A DNA stretch of 64,000 nt from Paraburkholderia sp. D15 (GCF_029910215.1 NZ_CP110395.1:1054001-1118000), one strand, 5' to 3'. Counted from the stretch's first letter, positions 45,930 through 53,835 are shown. Made by a program: numbers and translations. Notes: generated by a model from the letters alone, not told the origin.

Positions 45930-46826
45930 CTACCGTCCGCGATAGTGCCGCGCCATGTGGTCCACCAAGGCTCGCACCTTGGGCGCCACATAGCGCGTCT
46001 GCGGATACAGCGCGTAGTAATGCCGGCTGCCGAGCGTGCAGCCGGGCAGCACCTGGATCAGACGGCCGCTGTCGAGGTCCGTCCGGACCGTCTGCCGCGT
46101 GAATGCGGCAATCCCCGACCCCGCCAGCGTGGCCGCATACAGTGCGGTGATCGCATCCGTTCTCAAACGGTTACGCGGGATCGCGACGCGGGTCGGCTCG
46201 CCGTGTTCGGGCGTCAGCAGCCACTCGTTCGTTTCCAGTGCGCCGGTGAAGGTCAGCAACGCGTGTTCGACAAGTTGTCCGGCTTGTTGCGGCAATCCGC
46301 ACCGTGCGAGATAGGCGGGCGATGCGACCAGCACCACGTCCGAGACGGTCAGCGTCTTCGCGATCAGCGTCGTATCGGCCAGCGGTCCGCTGATGCGCAA
46401 TGCGACGTCGAAGCCCTCGGCGATCAGATCGACGAACTGGTCGCTGCACGACAGGTCGAGCTGGATGTCGGGATAGCGCTGCTGAAAGCCGGGCAGCCAG
46501 TCCGCCAGTTCGAGCGTGCCGATCGCGAGCGGCGCGCTCACGCGCAGCAGGCCGGCGGCTTCTTCCTGTTCGCTTAGCATCGCCTGCGCGGCCGCCTCCA
46601 CGCGTTCGAGAATGTCGACGCTCGCCTTGTAGTAGCGCTCGCCCGCGGCGGTCAGCGTGAGGCGCCGCGTGTTGCGGTTCAGCAGTTGCACGCCGAGCGC
46701 GACTTCGAGCTGCTTCAGTTGACGCGACACGCGCGAATGCGTGGTGTCGAGCCGTTCGGCTGCGGCCGAAAAACCTTGCGCCTCGACGATGCAACGGAAG
46801 GCGCGCATTGCTAGCAACTGATCCAT
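45930..46826 (-). CDS. LysR-type transcriptional regulator
   Basis: A 298-residue regulator with an N-terminal winged helix-turn-helix (MDQLLAMRAFRCIVEAQGFSAAAERLDTTHSRVSRQLKQLE) and a periplasmic-binding-like effector domain (residues about 90-290). It is of the large CrgA/AaeR subgroup with LRVSAPLAIGTLELADWLPGF. Upstream by 217 bases on the same strand is an isochorismatase-like gene; no divergent target is present, so the target is unclear. The 217-base leader contains two exact 15-base direct repeats (47005-47041). Confidence 0.93.
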   Translation of the reverse strand: MDQLLAMRAFRCIVEAQGFSAAAERLDTTHSRVSRQLKQLEVALGVQLLNRNTRRLTLTAAGERYYKASVDILERVEAAAQAMLSEQEEAAGLLRVSAPLAIGTLELADWLPGFQQRYPDIQLDLSCSDQFVDLIAEGFDVALRISGPLADTTLIAKTLTVSDVVLVASPAYLARCGLPQQAGQLVEHALLTFTGALETNEWLLTPEHGEPTRVAIPRNRLRTDAITALYAATLAGSGIAAFTRQTVRTDLDSGRLIQVLPGCTLGSRHYYALYPQTRYVAPKVRALVDHMARHYRGR

Positions 46827-47004
46827 GAGCGAAAGCTTGAGGCGGTGGCAGGCTCGCCGGTCTGGCGCGGGCGGGTGACTTCGTGTGGTTTGGGTGGTTC
46901 GGCTTTGTGGCGGCCGATGCTATCACGAGGTGATCGATGCATCGGCCGGAGGCAGGGGCGACTGTGAGTGTCTATGGTGCGGTTTGCGCGTGCGCGTGCG
47001 CGTG

Positions 47005-47041
47005 GTGTGCTTATCGTGCGCTCGTCGTGTGCTTATCGTGC
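47005..47041. repeat. Two 15-base direct repeats, 22 bases apart
   Basis: GTGTGCTTATCGTGC occurs at 47005-47019 and 47027-47041. The centre-to-centre distance of 22 bases is about two helical turns, as for an operator bound on one face. It lies between the isochorismatase stop and the lysR start. Confidence 0.6.
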
Positions 47042-47043
47042 TG

Positions 47044-47655
47044 TCACGCGACCGCTAGCGACAGCACATCCTGCGTGCTCATCACCGATCCAAACGTATC
47101 CGCGATCCCAGCCAGCGCAGCGCGATGCAACGCGTCGCGATCGACATGCAAGTCGCCGTGAACGACGATGTCGCGGGTCGCGCACGCGTCGTCGGCGACG
47201 ATCACCTCGAAGCCTGCCGGCGCCGCGTCGCGCGCCGCGCCGGCGACGCACGCGTGCGTCATCAACCCGCAGATCACGAGATGCGTGATGCCGTCGGCCT
47301 GCAGCGTTCGCGCGAGATCCGTGCTCGCGAACACGCTGACCGTGTCCTTCTCGACCGTCCGATGGGACGGCTTCGGCTGGATGTCGAGATGAATGCGGGC
47401 GTTATCGCTGTCGACGGCGAAGAGCGGCGAACCGGCCGGCGCGATGTGCCGCACGTGGACCACGCGCCAGCCATGTCGATCGGCGTGGTCGACGAGCGCG
47501 CGCGCCTGTTGCAATGCCACCGTGCCGCCGGGAATCGGCAGCGAGCCGGTGAAGTATTCGTTCTGGAAATCGATCACGAGCAACGCGGTCGCGCGAGCGG
47601 GCAGCGATGTGGGCGCGGCGGCGCCGAGAATGTGTCGAAGGGTTTGCGTGGACAT
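47044..47655 (-). CDS. Isochorismatase-family cysteine hydrolase
   Basis: A 203-residue hydrolase with the family catalytic triad: Asp29 (LLVIDFQNEYF), Lys103 (VEKDTVSVF) and Cys136 (GLMTHACVAG), with the expected cis-peptide segment before the Cys. Members cleave isochorismate, nicotinamide, biuret and related amides; nothing in the context chooses among them. The ATG has AAGGA upstream. The lysR gene follows on the same strand. Confidence 0.92.
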   Translation of the reverse strand: MSTQTLRHILGAAAPTSLPARATALLVIDFQNEYFTGSLPIPGGTVALQQARALVDHADRHGWRVVHVRHIAPAGSPLFAVDSDNARIHLDIQPKPSHRTVEKDTVSVFASTDLARTLQADGITHLVICGLMTHACVAGAARDAAPAGFEVIVADDACATRDIVVHGDLHVDRDALHRAALAGIADTFGSVMSTQDVLSLAVA

Positions 47656-47806
47656 ACGGTTCCTTTCCTGAGGGTTCGCAAGGGCTGCGGGAGTGGAAAG
47701 GAACCGAGTCTAGGGTGGGCGAGATGCGGGAACAACGCCGTTCGCGGGACAAAACCTGTGCGCGATCGGCACAGGTCCGGGTGCGATATTTCGCTCGCGC
47801 GAAACC

Positions 47807-47917
47807 TTAATTGCTAATGCAGCAGACGCCGATCGAATAACCGCCGACCGTCGGTTGCTTGCTCCAGCTAGCGCAGCCGCTCAACATCAAAGCGACGCAC
47901 AGGACGGCGATTTTCAT
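47807..47917 (-). CDS. 36-residue predicted lipoprotein
   Basis: A very short gene: MKIAVLCVALMLSGC is a complete lipoprotein signal with lipobox LSGC and modified Cys15, leaving a mature chain of only 22 residues (CASWSKQPTVGGYSIGVCC, then ISN). GGGGGAGA lies 5 bases before the ATG, and the stop is TAA. Size and shape recall entericidin-like small lipoproteins, but there is no clear family match. Two adjacent Cys near the end could form disulfides. It lies alone between the isochorismatase and the ADP-ribosyltransferase genes. Confidence 0.7.
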   Translation of the reverse strand: MKIAVLCVALMLSGCASWSKQPTVGGYSIGVCCISN

Positions 47918-48041
47918 GGTGTCTCCCCCGATGAGTGAAACCGGATTGTAACCTTCGGTGGCACGCGAAACGGGGAAGACAAAGGCGCGCTCATTACATT
48001 AATGCGGAATGCATGTGATGCGCCAATGTGTCGTCGACTTT

Positions 48042-48953
48042 CTAGATTTCATGCGAAGGCCACTTCGCCCTTCCGTTCGAATCCAGTGACGTTTTCTCCG
48101 CTTGCGGATTGGCGGACGGAATGGTCGCGAGGTTGCCGAAATGATGCGGGGCCACGACCATCTCCGACAGTTTCGCGCTCGACTCGAGGCCGGCGGCGCT
48201 GGTGTCGTCGGCCGCCAGGCGTTTGTCGTGATTCGGATCGCCGCTGGACGATTCGACGCCCCACGCAACGTCCTTCTGGTGCCGCATGCCCTCGGTGTTT
48301 TTCGCGTAGACGCGCACCACCTGCTCGACCCCCTGGTCGCCATCGTAGGGCTTGGCTTTACCCGATCGCATGTCGACTTGATCGGGGTCGTGCGCGGCTG
48401 AATCGGCGTAGTCCTGCGCGTAATTCGGATGCTTCGCGACATAGAAGCCGTGACCTTTGTCCGTGCCGCCGCCCGAGCCGATTTTGGCGGGGTCCATGCC
48501 GTCGAGCATGGCGTCGCTGCCGAGTTTGTTCGTGCCGTGATAGCCCATGAATTTGTAGCCGTCCTGCACGAGCGCGGCATGTGCGTTCGCGACTTTTTCG
48601 GGTGTCGCGCCGGCCTTCAGGTTCGCCTTCATGTGCGCAATCGCATTGGGCGTCGAGGGAGCGAGGCCGGCATGCAGGTCTTCCGCCTCCTTTGCCTTGG
48701 GCTTCGTTTGTCCTCCGACGGTGATGGTCGGAATCCGTGGTTTCGACGCGACCGTGGGCACGCCGGGTTGGTGGCGCTGGTTGCGTAGATCGAGCAGGCC
48801 GGACAGTTGTCCATCCGCGTAGCCGGATTTGTCCTGAAACGTGTTGCGTTCAAGGCCGTACTGGCTGCGCAGTTCGGCGGGGCTTCGATGCTCGGCCGCG
48901 GTGCCTTCCGTGGAAGCGGATGGGTGTGCGTTGGTATTGGGAGAGATTTTCAA
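48042..48953 (-). CDS. Putative ADP-ribosyltransferase, exotoxin A/diphtheria type; candidate type III effector
   Basis: A 303-residue protein. Residues 1-125 are polar and Ser/Pro/Thr-rich with no signal peptide or membrane helix. Residues 133-280 carry the His-Tyr-Tyr-Glu layout of NAD-dependent toxins such as Pseudomonas ExoA: His139 in YKFMGYHGT, Tyr171 in GFYVA, Tyr182 (KHPNYAQDYA) and a probable catalytic Glu264 in LSEMVVAP. The two Tyr are 11 residues apart, as are Y470 and Y481 in ExoA, which modifies eEF2. The start is a TTG with a strong GGAGG 5-10 bases before it. The N-terminal MKISPN is like many type III effectors, and a complete PIP/hrpII-type promoter precedes the gene. Function is inferred; the target protein is unknown. 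Confidence 0.78.
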   Translation of the reverse strand: MKISPNTNAHPSASTEGTAAEHRSPAELRSQYGLERNTFQDKSGYADGQLSGLLDLRNQRHQPGVPTVASKPRIPTITVGGQTKPKAKEAEDLHAGLAPSTPNAIAHMKANLKAGATPEKVANAHAALVQDGYKFMGYHGTNKLGSDAMLDGMDPAKIGSGGGTDKGHGFYVAKHPNYAQDYADSAAHDPDQVDMRSGKAKPYDGDQGVEQVVRVYAKNTEGMRHQKDVAWGVESSSGDPNHDKRLAADDTSAAGLESSAKLSEMVVAPHHFGNLATIPSANPQAEKTSLDSNGRAKWPSHEI

Positions 48954-48998
48954 GGTGCACCTCCGGGCCGTGCGTCGACCGTCGATAAGAGGCTTTTG

Positions 48999-49060
48999 AT
49001 CCTACGGGCGTCGCGGCGGCGAGGCTGCGCGGGATGCGAAGCGCGCTCGCGTGACGCGAA
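48999..49060 (-). promoter_or_regulatory. hrpII/PIP-box promoter of the ADP-ribosyltransferase gene
   Basis: On the minus strand TTCG (49060-49057), 16 bases, TTCG (49040-49037), 32 bases, then TAGGAT (49004-48999). This matches the PIP rule TTCGB-N15-TTCGB-N30-32-YANNNT used by HrpX/HrpB-type activators for type III genes. The predicted start is about 39 bases before the TTG start codon. Confidence 0.75.
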
Positions 49061-49132
49061 GCGTTTTGGCCGGGATGGATCGGAAGTGCTTCGGCTATGC
49101 TGGCGGTTTCGCCAACCTCCAGGAGTATTCGC

Positions 49133-49840
49133 ATGAAACAGGCACACGGATCGATGGTTACTTTTAATCGTCCAGACGGGCAGGCTGTGCAGGGTTATCT
49201 GGCCAGGCCGCAAAAACTGGAAGGCGCACCCGCGGTTGTCGTGATTCAGGAGTGGTGGGGTTTGAACGATCAGATTCGGGGCGTCGCGGACCGGCTTGCA
49301 CGGTCGGGCTATCTCGCGCTGGTGCCGGATCTGTATCGCGGCAAATCGACTGTCGAAGAGGAAGAGGCTCATCACCTGATGAGCGGGCTGAATTTCGGCG
49401 ATGCCGCCACGCAGGACGTGAGCGGCGCGCTCGCGTATCTGAAGCAGCAGGCGGATAAGGTCGCGGTGATGGGCTATTGCATGGGCGGCGCGTTGACCTT
49501 GCTCGCGCTGTCGAATCTTCCGGAGGTGGCGGCCGGTGTGGTGTGGTACGGCTTCCCGCCGCTGGAATATATCGATGCATCGAAGATCAAGGCGCCGGTG
49601 CTCGGTCACTGGGCCACGCAGGACGCGTTCTTCGCGATCGAGACGGTCGATGCGCTGGAGAAGAAGTTGAACGAAGCGCAGGTCGATGTCGAGTTTCATC
49701 GCTATCTCGCGCATCACGCATTTGCGAATGAAGATGCTGCCGGTCCGGGCCGTATTCCGCGCACGCAGTTCGATCCGGCGTGGGCGCAACAGGCGTGGGA
49801 TCGCACGCTGACTTTCCTGGGCCGGACGATGTGGAAGTGA
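49133..49840 (+). CDS. Dienelactone hydrolase family protein
   Basis: A 235-residue alpha/beta hydrolase that in the named family opens dienelactone to maleylacetate during chloroaromatic breakdown. Nucleophile Cys116 (VMGYCMGGAL), Asp164 (GHWATQDAFF) and His194 or His195 (YLAHHAFANE) make the triad, and Glu40 in IQEWWGLN is the residue that activates the Cys. No other catabolic genes are near, so the real substrate may differ. ATG at 49133 has AGGAG upstream; it is divergent from the ADP-ribosyltransferase gene. Confidence 0.92.
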   Translation: MKQAHGSMVTFNRPDGQAVQGYLARPQKLEGAPAVVVIQEWWGLNDQIRGVADRLARSGYLALVPDLYRGKSTVEEEEAHHLMSGLNFGDAATQDVSGALAYLKQQADKVAVMGYCMGGALTLLALSNLPEVAAGVVWYGFPPLEYIDASKIKAPVLGHWATQDAFFAIETVDALEKKLNEAQVDVEFHRYLAHHAFANEDAAGPGRIPRTQFDPAWAQQAWDRTLTFLGRTMWK

Positions 49841-49904
49841 TGGGGAGGCTGGCGGGGTAGTTCGCTGATGGGCTGCTGCTCGCCGTGCTTCCTGGCATCA
49901 AAAG

Positions 49905-49937
49905 AAAAACCCCGCCGGGCAAGCCTTGGCGGGGTTT
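49905..49937. terminator. Rho-independent terminator between hydrolase and tRNA
   Basis: AACCCCGCC (49908-49916) pairs with GGCGGGGTT (49928-49936), flanked by an A-rich left side. It probably serves the hydrolase gene and the tRNA transcript, which face each other. Confidence 0.82.
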
Positions 49938-49973
49938 CGGAGACTGCGCCGGACGGAAAGCTGGAACCGTTCT

Positions 49974-50048
49974 TGGTCCCCCTGACAGGAATCGAACCTG
50001 TATCTAGCGCTTAGGAGGCACTTGTTCTATCCATTGAACTACAGGGAG
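49974..50048 (-). tRNA. tRNA-Arg, anticodon CCU
   Basis: A complete cloverleaf on the minus strand. Acceptor CTCCCTG pairs with CAGGGGG, discriminator A and encoded CCA (49974-49976) follow; D arm GTTC/GAAC; anticodon arm AGTGC-CTCCTAA-GCGCT with anticodon CCT; T arm ACAGG-TTCGATT-CCTGT. It reads AGG codons. Its 5' end faces the prophage integrase 217 bases away, so it is the likely integration site, although most phages use the 3' end. Confidence 0.97.
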
Positions 50049-50184
50049 ATGGATATGGGCAATGGGAGCATCGGAGCCTTGCAGCTGTTGGCTTCCGCCT
50101 TGTCCTGTGGGCGTTTCCGGCTTTTCTGCTCCACCCTAAATGAAGCGCCGTGACAGCCTGTGAACCCCAGTTTATAGCAGTCAG

Positions 50185-50244
50185 TGCTACACTTTTGCTA
50201 CAAATCGACCTTGTAGCAACTCGGAGTGATCTGGTACTGCTACA
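50185..50244. repeat. Four TGCTACA heptamers in front of the integrase gene
   Basis: TGCTACA occurs at 50185-50191, 50196-50202 and 50238-50244, and inverted (TGTAGCA) at 50212-50218. Short clustered heptamers like these are typical of integrase arm-binding sites or of an autoregulatory operator. Confidence 0.7.
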
Positions 50245-50264
50245 GTTTCCGGACGGGGTAAAAT

Positions 50265-51362
50265 ATGGCTTCAATCCTGCCAGTCGGCAGTCGCTGGCGT
50301 GCCCAAGTACGCAAGCGAGGGCAGAGTATAGCAAAAACGTTCAAAACCAAAGGCGCTGCCGAGGCTTGGGCGCGAGCAAAAGAAGTAGAGATCGACAACG
50401 GCCAAAACGCTGTCGACGTGGCCAACGTCAAGCTCGGCGAACTCGTCACGAAATACCGGTCGGCCCGTGAGGAGTCGGGTCGACCTGTCAAATCGAAGTC
50501 AAACGAGGACTACATCCTGCAGCGTCTGCACGATGAGTTTGAAAGTGACTTTGCCGCGAAGCTCACCACGCAGCGCATCGTCGCGTTTGCGCAGAAGCGC
50601 AAGAAAGCGGGGGCAGGTGGCTTCACCGTGGACATGGATATCTCCAAGCTTGGCACTGTCATGCGACACATGGGCTCATTGCTCGGCCTGACGTTACCCG
50701 ATGCCGCCGGCACTGCGCGGCCGACACTCCATCACCTGAACCTGATTGAGGCGGGCAAGCGCCGAGAGCGCCGGCCTTCCCCGGATGAAATCGAGAAGAT
50801 TTTCGCGTGGTTCACCGAGCATCCAGAACGCCAGCAGGCGATGCCGGATCTGCTACGCGTTGCGATGCAGTGCGCGTTCCGGCGTGGCGAGTTGTTCAAC
50901 CTGCGTTGGGACGACATTGACGCTGAGAATCATCTGGCACTGGTGCGTGACCGTAAGCATCCCCGTCAGAAGATTGGCAACAACGAATGGATCCCGCTGA
51001 TCGGGGACTCGTTCGAGGTCATTATGCGCCAGCCGCGGTATCCGGTGCCAGACGTCTATGTGGAAATGCGCAAGGCTGATTCCGCTCTGCCGCCCCATAA
51101 GAACGAGTATATTTTCCGGTTCGACAAGGGCACGGCGAGCAAGTATTTCAAGCAGGCGTGCGACGCGAAAGGTATCGTCGATCTGCACTTTCACGATCTG
51201 CGTCACGAAGCAACTAGTGCCCTGTTTGAAGCGGGCTGGCAGATTCCAGAAGTGGCCGCCGTCACAGGACATAAGGACTGGCGCAACCTGAAGCGTTACA
51301 CCAACCTCGACCCGGCACAGGTCGCGAGGAAAGGGCGCCTCAAGCTTGTAAAGACCGCCTAG
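50265..51362 (+). CDS. int: Tyrosine-type phage integrase
   Basis: A 365-residue site-specific recombinase. The N-terminal part (1-60) is an arm-binding-type domain (SRWRAQVRKRGQSIAKTFKTK), a SAM-like core-binding domain follows, and the catalytic domain has Arg206 (CAFRRGELFNLRW), His310/Arg313 (HDLRHEATS), His336 (GHKDWRN) and nucleophile Tyr345 (LKRYTNL). All residues needed for strand exchange are present, so it is probably active. The gene ends at a CTAG shared with the facing KAP gene, whose stop codon overlaps by two or more bases. Confidence 0.95.
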   Translation: MASILPVGSRWRAQVRKRGQSIAKTFKTKGAAEAWARAKEVEIDNGQNAVDVANVKLGELVTKYRSAREESGRPVKSKSNEDYILQRLHDEFESDFAAKLTTQRIVAFAQKRKKAGAGGFTVDMDISKLGTVMRHMGSLLGLTLPDAAGTARPTLHHLNLIEAGKRRERRPSPDEIEKIFAWFTEHPERQQAMPDLLRVAMQCAFRRGELFNLRWDDIDAENHLALVRDRKHPRQKIGNNEWIPLIGDSFEVIMRQPRYPVPDVYVEMRKADSALPPHKNEYIFRFDKGTASKYFKQACDAKGIVDLHFHDLRHEATSALFEAGWQIPEVAAVTGHKDWRNLKRYTNLDPAQVARKGRLKLVKTA

Positions 51363-53047
51363 GCTTGTAGGTCGCCATCGGGAGTCAATTCGACGCCCCA
51401 GCGTTTGACCCGGAGTTCGTTCACAGTGGATTCGCGGCCAATGGCTTTTAACGTCGAAATCATTGTCTGGCGGATCGCTTCGTTTTCCTCGTCTGTGCCA
51501 CGTGCGCGCATGATTCCCTCAACAAGGCGATCTAACATCGGCCCTTGATGCTGCTTAAGTAATGCGATCATTTCAGCAGAACTAGCGGCTGCGAGAGTCG
51601 GCGGAATCGCCTCGTCCCAATGCTCGTTTTCGATGATCATTTCAGCTGCATTCTGCAGTGTGAATTCGCGGCGACTATCGCGCAGTTCCTCAAGACATCG
51701 CTGCCTGAACCGGGCGTCATCCACATTGCCCATTCTGCTCTCGTGATCGATGTCAAAGACCTTCGGCGTTGCTCTTCGTTGCTGAATATAGGATTCAATT
51801 GCGGCATCCGCTTCGTCGTTGTATCCGAGCTCTCTCATCAGTCTTACAGTGGAATTCAGATTCACCGGCGAGATCACTATCGCAGCCTCGTCGATTGCAT
51901 CGCACCACGCTTTGACCAAGTCTCCTGCGCTCACGTCCAGTCTGTTGTGAAACAGATTCCAGGCAGCATTGAAGGTGGCGTTCATTTCGTCACGTCGGGC
52001 GATTGCATCGAGTGCGGCTGCCTGATCTTCAGCACCGGAACCGGCAAGATAGCCGGATTCCATCGCAGTCAAAATCGCTTTGTCAAACTCGTCAGCGTTC
52101 GTAAAATCGCAGCGATCTAGCAGCGTCATCCAATACGGATCCGGCTCTGCTTCCCGACGATTCCCGTTGACTCGTTCAAATGCACGAAGGAGCGAGTTGT
52201 ATTTCAGAATTTCCTTACCTGCAGGGAAGCCTCGACCACGTTCGTACAACGCAGCTGCGAATATGCACACGGACACGACCAGTTGTTTTTTGAGGGCGTC
52301 TGACCGCCTGTCGACTACCGGGAAAAGCAACTTTAGGCTACGTTCAATTTTTTTGATTACACGGATGTTTGAAAACTCTAGGCGTTCAATATAGTCAAGA
52401 GCAAGGTCGCGTAAGGGAGTATTTTCCGAACATCCTAGTCGCGCTGCTTCAGCGGGTGTCAGTGCAAACAGAAGCTTTTGGTCAATTACCTTTTCGCTGT
52501 AGCGCTCGAAATCATCCTTGCTGTCGCCAAGACGGTCTTCGTTCAAAACCAAAATAACTTTACAGCCACTTTGTTCCTTCAGTTCTGACACAAGCCCCAT
52601 TAGATCCTGAAGGGCAATGTTCTTGCTTAGGCGTTCAATGTCGTCTAGACAAACTAGCGTATCTTTGACGAATGCGCCCGCAATTGTCTCCGCAGCGACG
52701 ACGACGTTGCCTATTCCAAATGTCTTGAACTCGCGGAACTGGTTCAGCAGGTCCCGGAAGGGCATGCGCTTCGCTACCTTTTCACGCCGCGATTCGTCGG
52801 TTTCGTCTGCAAACGGCAGGCTGCGCCGTCCAGTCAGGATTGCGGTGCGCACTGCTGCAATCGATTGAGTCCCGAACAGGGAAACGTAGGAGTAGTGCTT
52901 GAGCGATCGCTTGCCGTCGTAGCCAGCAATAATTTTGCGTATTGCATACGTTTTTCCTACGCCCCAAGGGCCTGTTACGGCGAGGACTTCCGGAACCGGC
53001 GAATCGATGAAATCGACAACAACGCTCTCTACATGCTCTCGCGACAT
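51359..53047 (-). CDS. KAP-type P-loop NTPase, possible phage-defence cargo
   Basis: A 562-residue STAND/KAP-like NTPase. The N-terminus is FIDSPVPEVLAVTGPWGVGKTYA with Walker A (residues 26-33); Walker B is DTLVCLDDIER (129-139), followed by a sensor line VILVLNEDRL. The remainder is a long helical region with no recognised domain. Such NTPases anchored beside phage integrases are often superinfection-exclusion or anti-phage genes. Base composition is visibly lower in GC than the flanks, implying separate acquisition. It is the last minus-strand gene before int and overlaps int at its stop codon. Role is inferred. Confidence 0.75.
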   Translation of the reverse strand: MSREHVESVVVDFIDSPVPEVLAVTGPWGVGKTYAIRKIIAGYDGKRSLKHYSYVSLFGTQSIAAVRTAILTGRRSLPFADETDESRREKVAKRMPFRDLLNQFREFKTFGIGNVVVAAETIAGAFVKDTLVCLDDIERLSKNIALQDLMGLVSELKEQSGCKVILVLNEDRLGDSKDDFERYSEKVIDQKLLFALTPAEAARLGCSENTPLRDLALDYIERLEFSNIRVIKKIERSLKLLFPVVDRRSDALKKQLVVSVCIFAAALYERGRGFPAGKEILKYNSLLRAFERVNGNRREAEPDPYWMTLLDRCDFTNADEFDKAILTAMESGYLAGSGAEDQAAALDAIARRDEMNATFNAAWNLFHNRLDVSAGDLVKAWCDAIDEAAIVISPVNLNSTVRLMRELGYNDEADAAIESYIQQRRATPKVFDIDHESRMGNVDDARFRQRCLEELRDSRREFTLQNAAEMIIENEHWDEAIPPTLAAASSAEMIALLKQHQGPMLDRLVEGIMRARGTDEENEAIRQTMISTLKAIGRESTVNELRVKRWGVELTPDGDLQA

Positions 53048-53141
53048 GTTCTACCCCGGATATGAATGCAAATCGACTGCGCTAGGACGGTCGGAACGGA
53101 TGCACACTATACCCACTTTGCCGGACGCGGCTGAGGCCACA

Positions 53142-53375
53142 TTATCGGGGGCAAAGGTTTCTTGCCTTCTCAGACATAGCATCGAGGTATTCGGCAACGG
53201 CGTCGTATGGCGCGTAGCGCGCCGCACCCTCCTTGTATGTGGGTATTGGAAACGTCTCAGCGCTGACCTGATTGCGAATTGTGCCTTCGGACATTGCGAG
53301 GAGTGTCGCGAGTTGCGCCATAGTCAGCCGCACGCCGAAGCGTTCCAGAATGAATGCGCGGGTGAGAAGACCCAT
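53142..53375 (-). CDS. Small helix-turn-helix phage protein (excisionase/PrtN-like)
   Basis: A 77-residue protein with a helix-turn-helix (RLTMAQLATLLAMSEGTIRNQVSA) and the C-terminal block IPTYKEGAARYAPYDAVAEYLD. This layout is like pyocin activator PrtN-type and excisionase-type proteins. It lies near the integrase in the leftward phage operon, in a position often taken by xis or a late regulator. Five bases separate it from the gene before it. Confidence 0.7.
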   Translation of the reverse strand: MGLLTRAFILERFGVRLTMAQLATLLAMSEGTIRNQVSAETFPIPTYKEGAARYAPYDAVAEYLDAMSEKARNLCPR

Positions 53376-53379
53376 TTTT

Positions 53380-53835
53380 TTACTCCGTCGTTGTTGGCCG
53401 CATCGCGCGGTCGAGCATCATCAGTCCTGTTTCGAGCTGGACGCCTGCGGCGTTAGCCCATGTGCGCGCTTCCTGTGCCGCTTTGTGCCGGCTGTAGCTA
53501 CCTACCTCGTCGCGCATGAGGTCGAGCAGCTCAATGTCCGCGCCAAGTGCGATCTCGTCGACCAGCTTGCGGATCTCGACGCGAATGGTGTCGATCCGCG
53601 TACGGTTTGCGAGTCGGGAATCCGACTCGCCTTCCTTCGTTTGGTTAGCCTTTCGGCGCGCGACCGGCGCTTCGTTTGTCTGGATCGCTTTGGCGGGCGC
53701 GAGCCCGGTGCTGCTGAAGTCGTCGTTCGATGCGTGCGCCGGAACGACACCAGTGGGGGTGAGCTTTGGGCGCTTGTCCGCTGCATCCCGCTTACGCGGC
53801 GGCGGACGTGGGGTAGAAATGGCCGGGGAAGCCAT
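53380..53835 (-). CDS. Hypothetical phage protein
   Basis: A 151-residue protein with a Pro/Lys-rich, probably disordered N-terminus and a helical C-terminus (IDTIRVEIRKLVDEIALGAD, then YSRHKAAQEARTWANAAG). I do not recognise it. Its ATG (53835) overlaps the stop of the ParB-like gene by one base (TGATG), so it is translated together with it and may act in the same process. Confidence 0.7.
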   Translation of the reverse strand: MASPAISTPRPPPRKRDAADKRPKLTPTGVVPAHASNDDFSSTGLAPAKAIQTNEAPVARRKANQTKEGESDSRLANRTRIDTIRVEIRKLVDEIALGADIELLDLMRDEVGSYSRHKAAQEARTWANAAGVQLETGLMMLDRAMRPTTTE

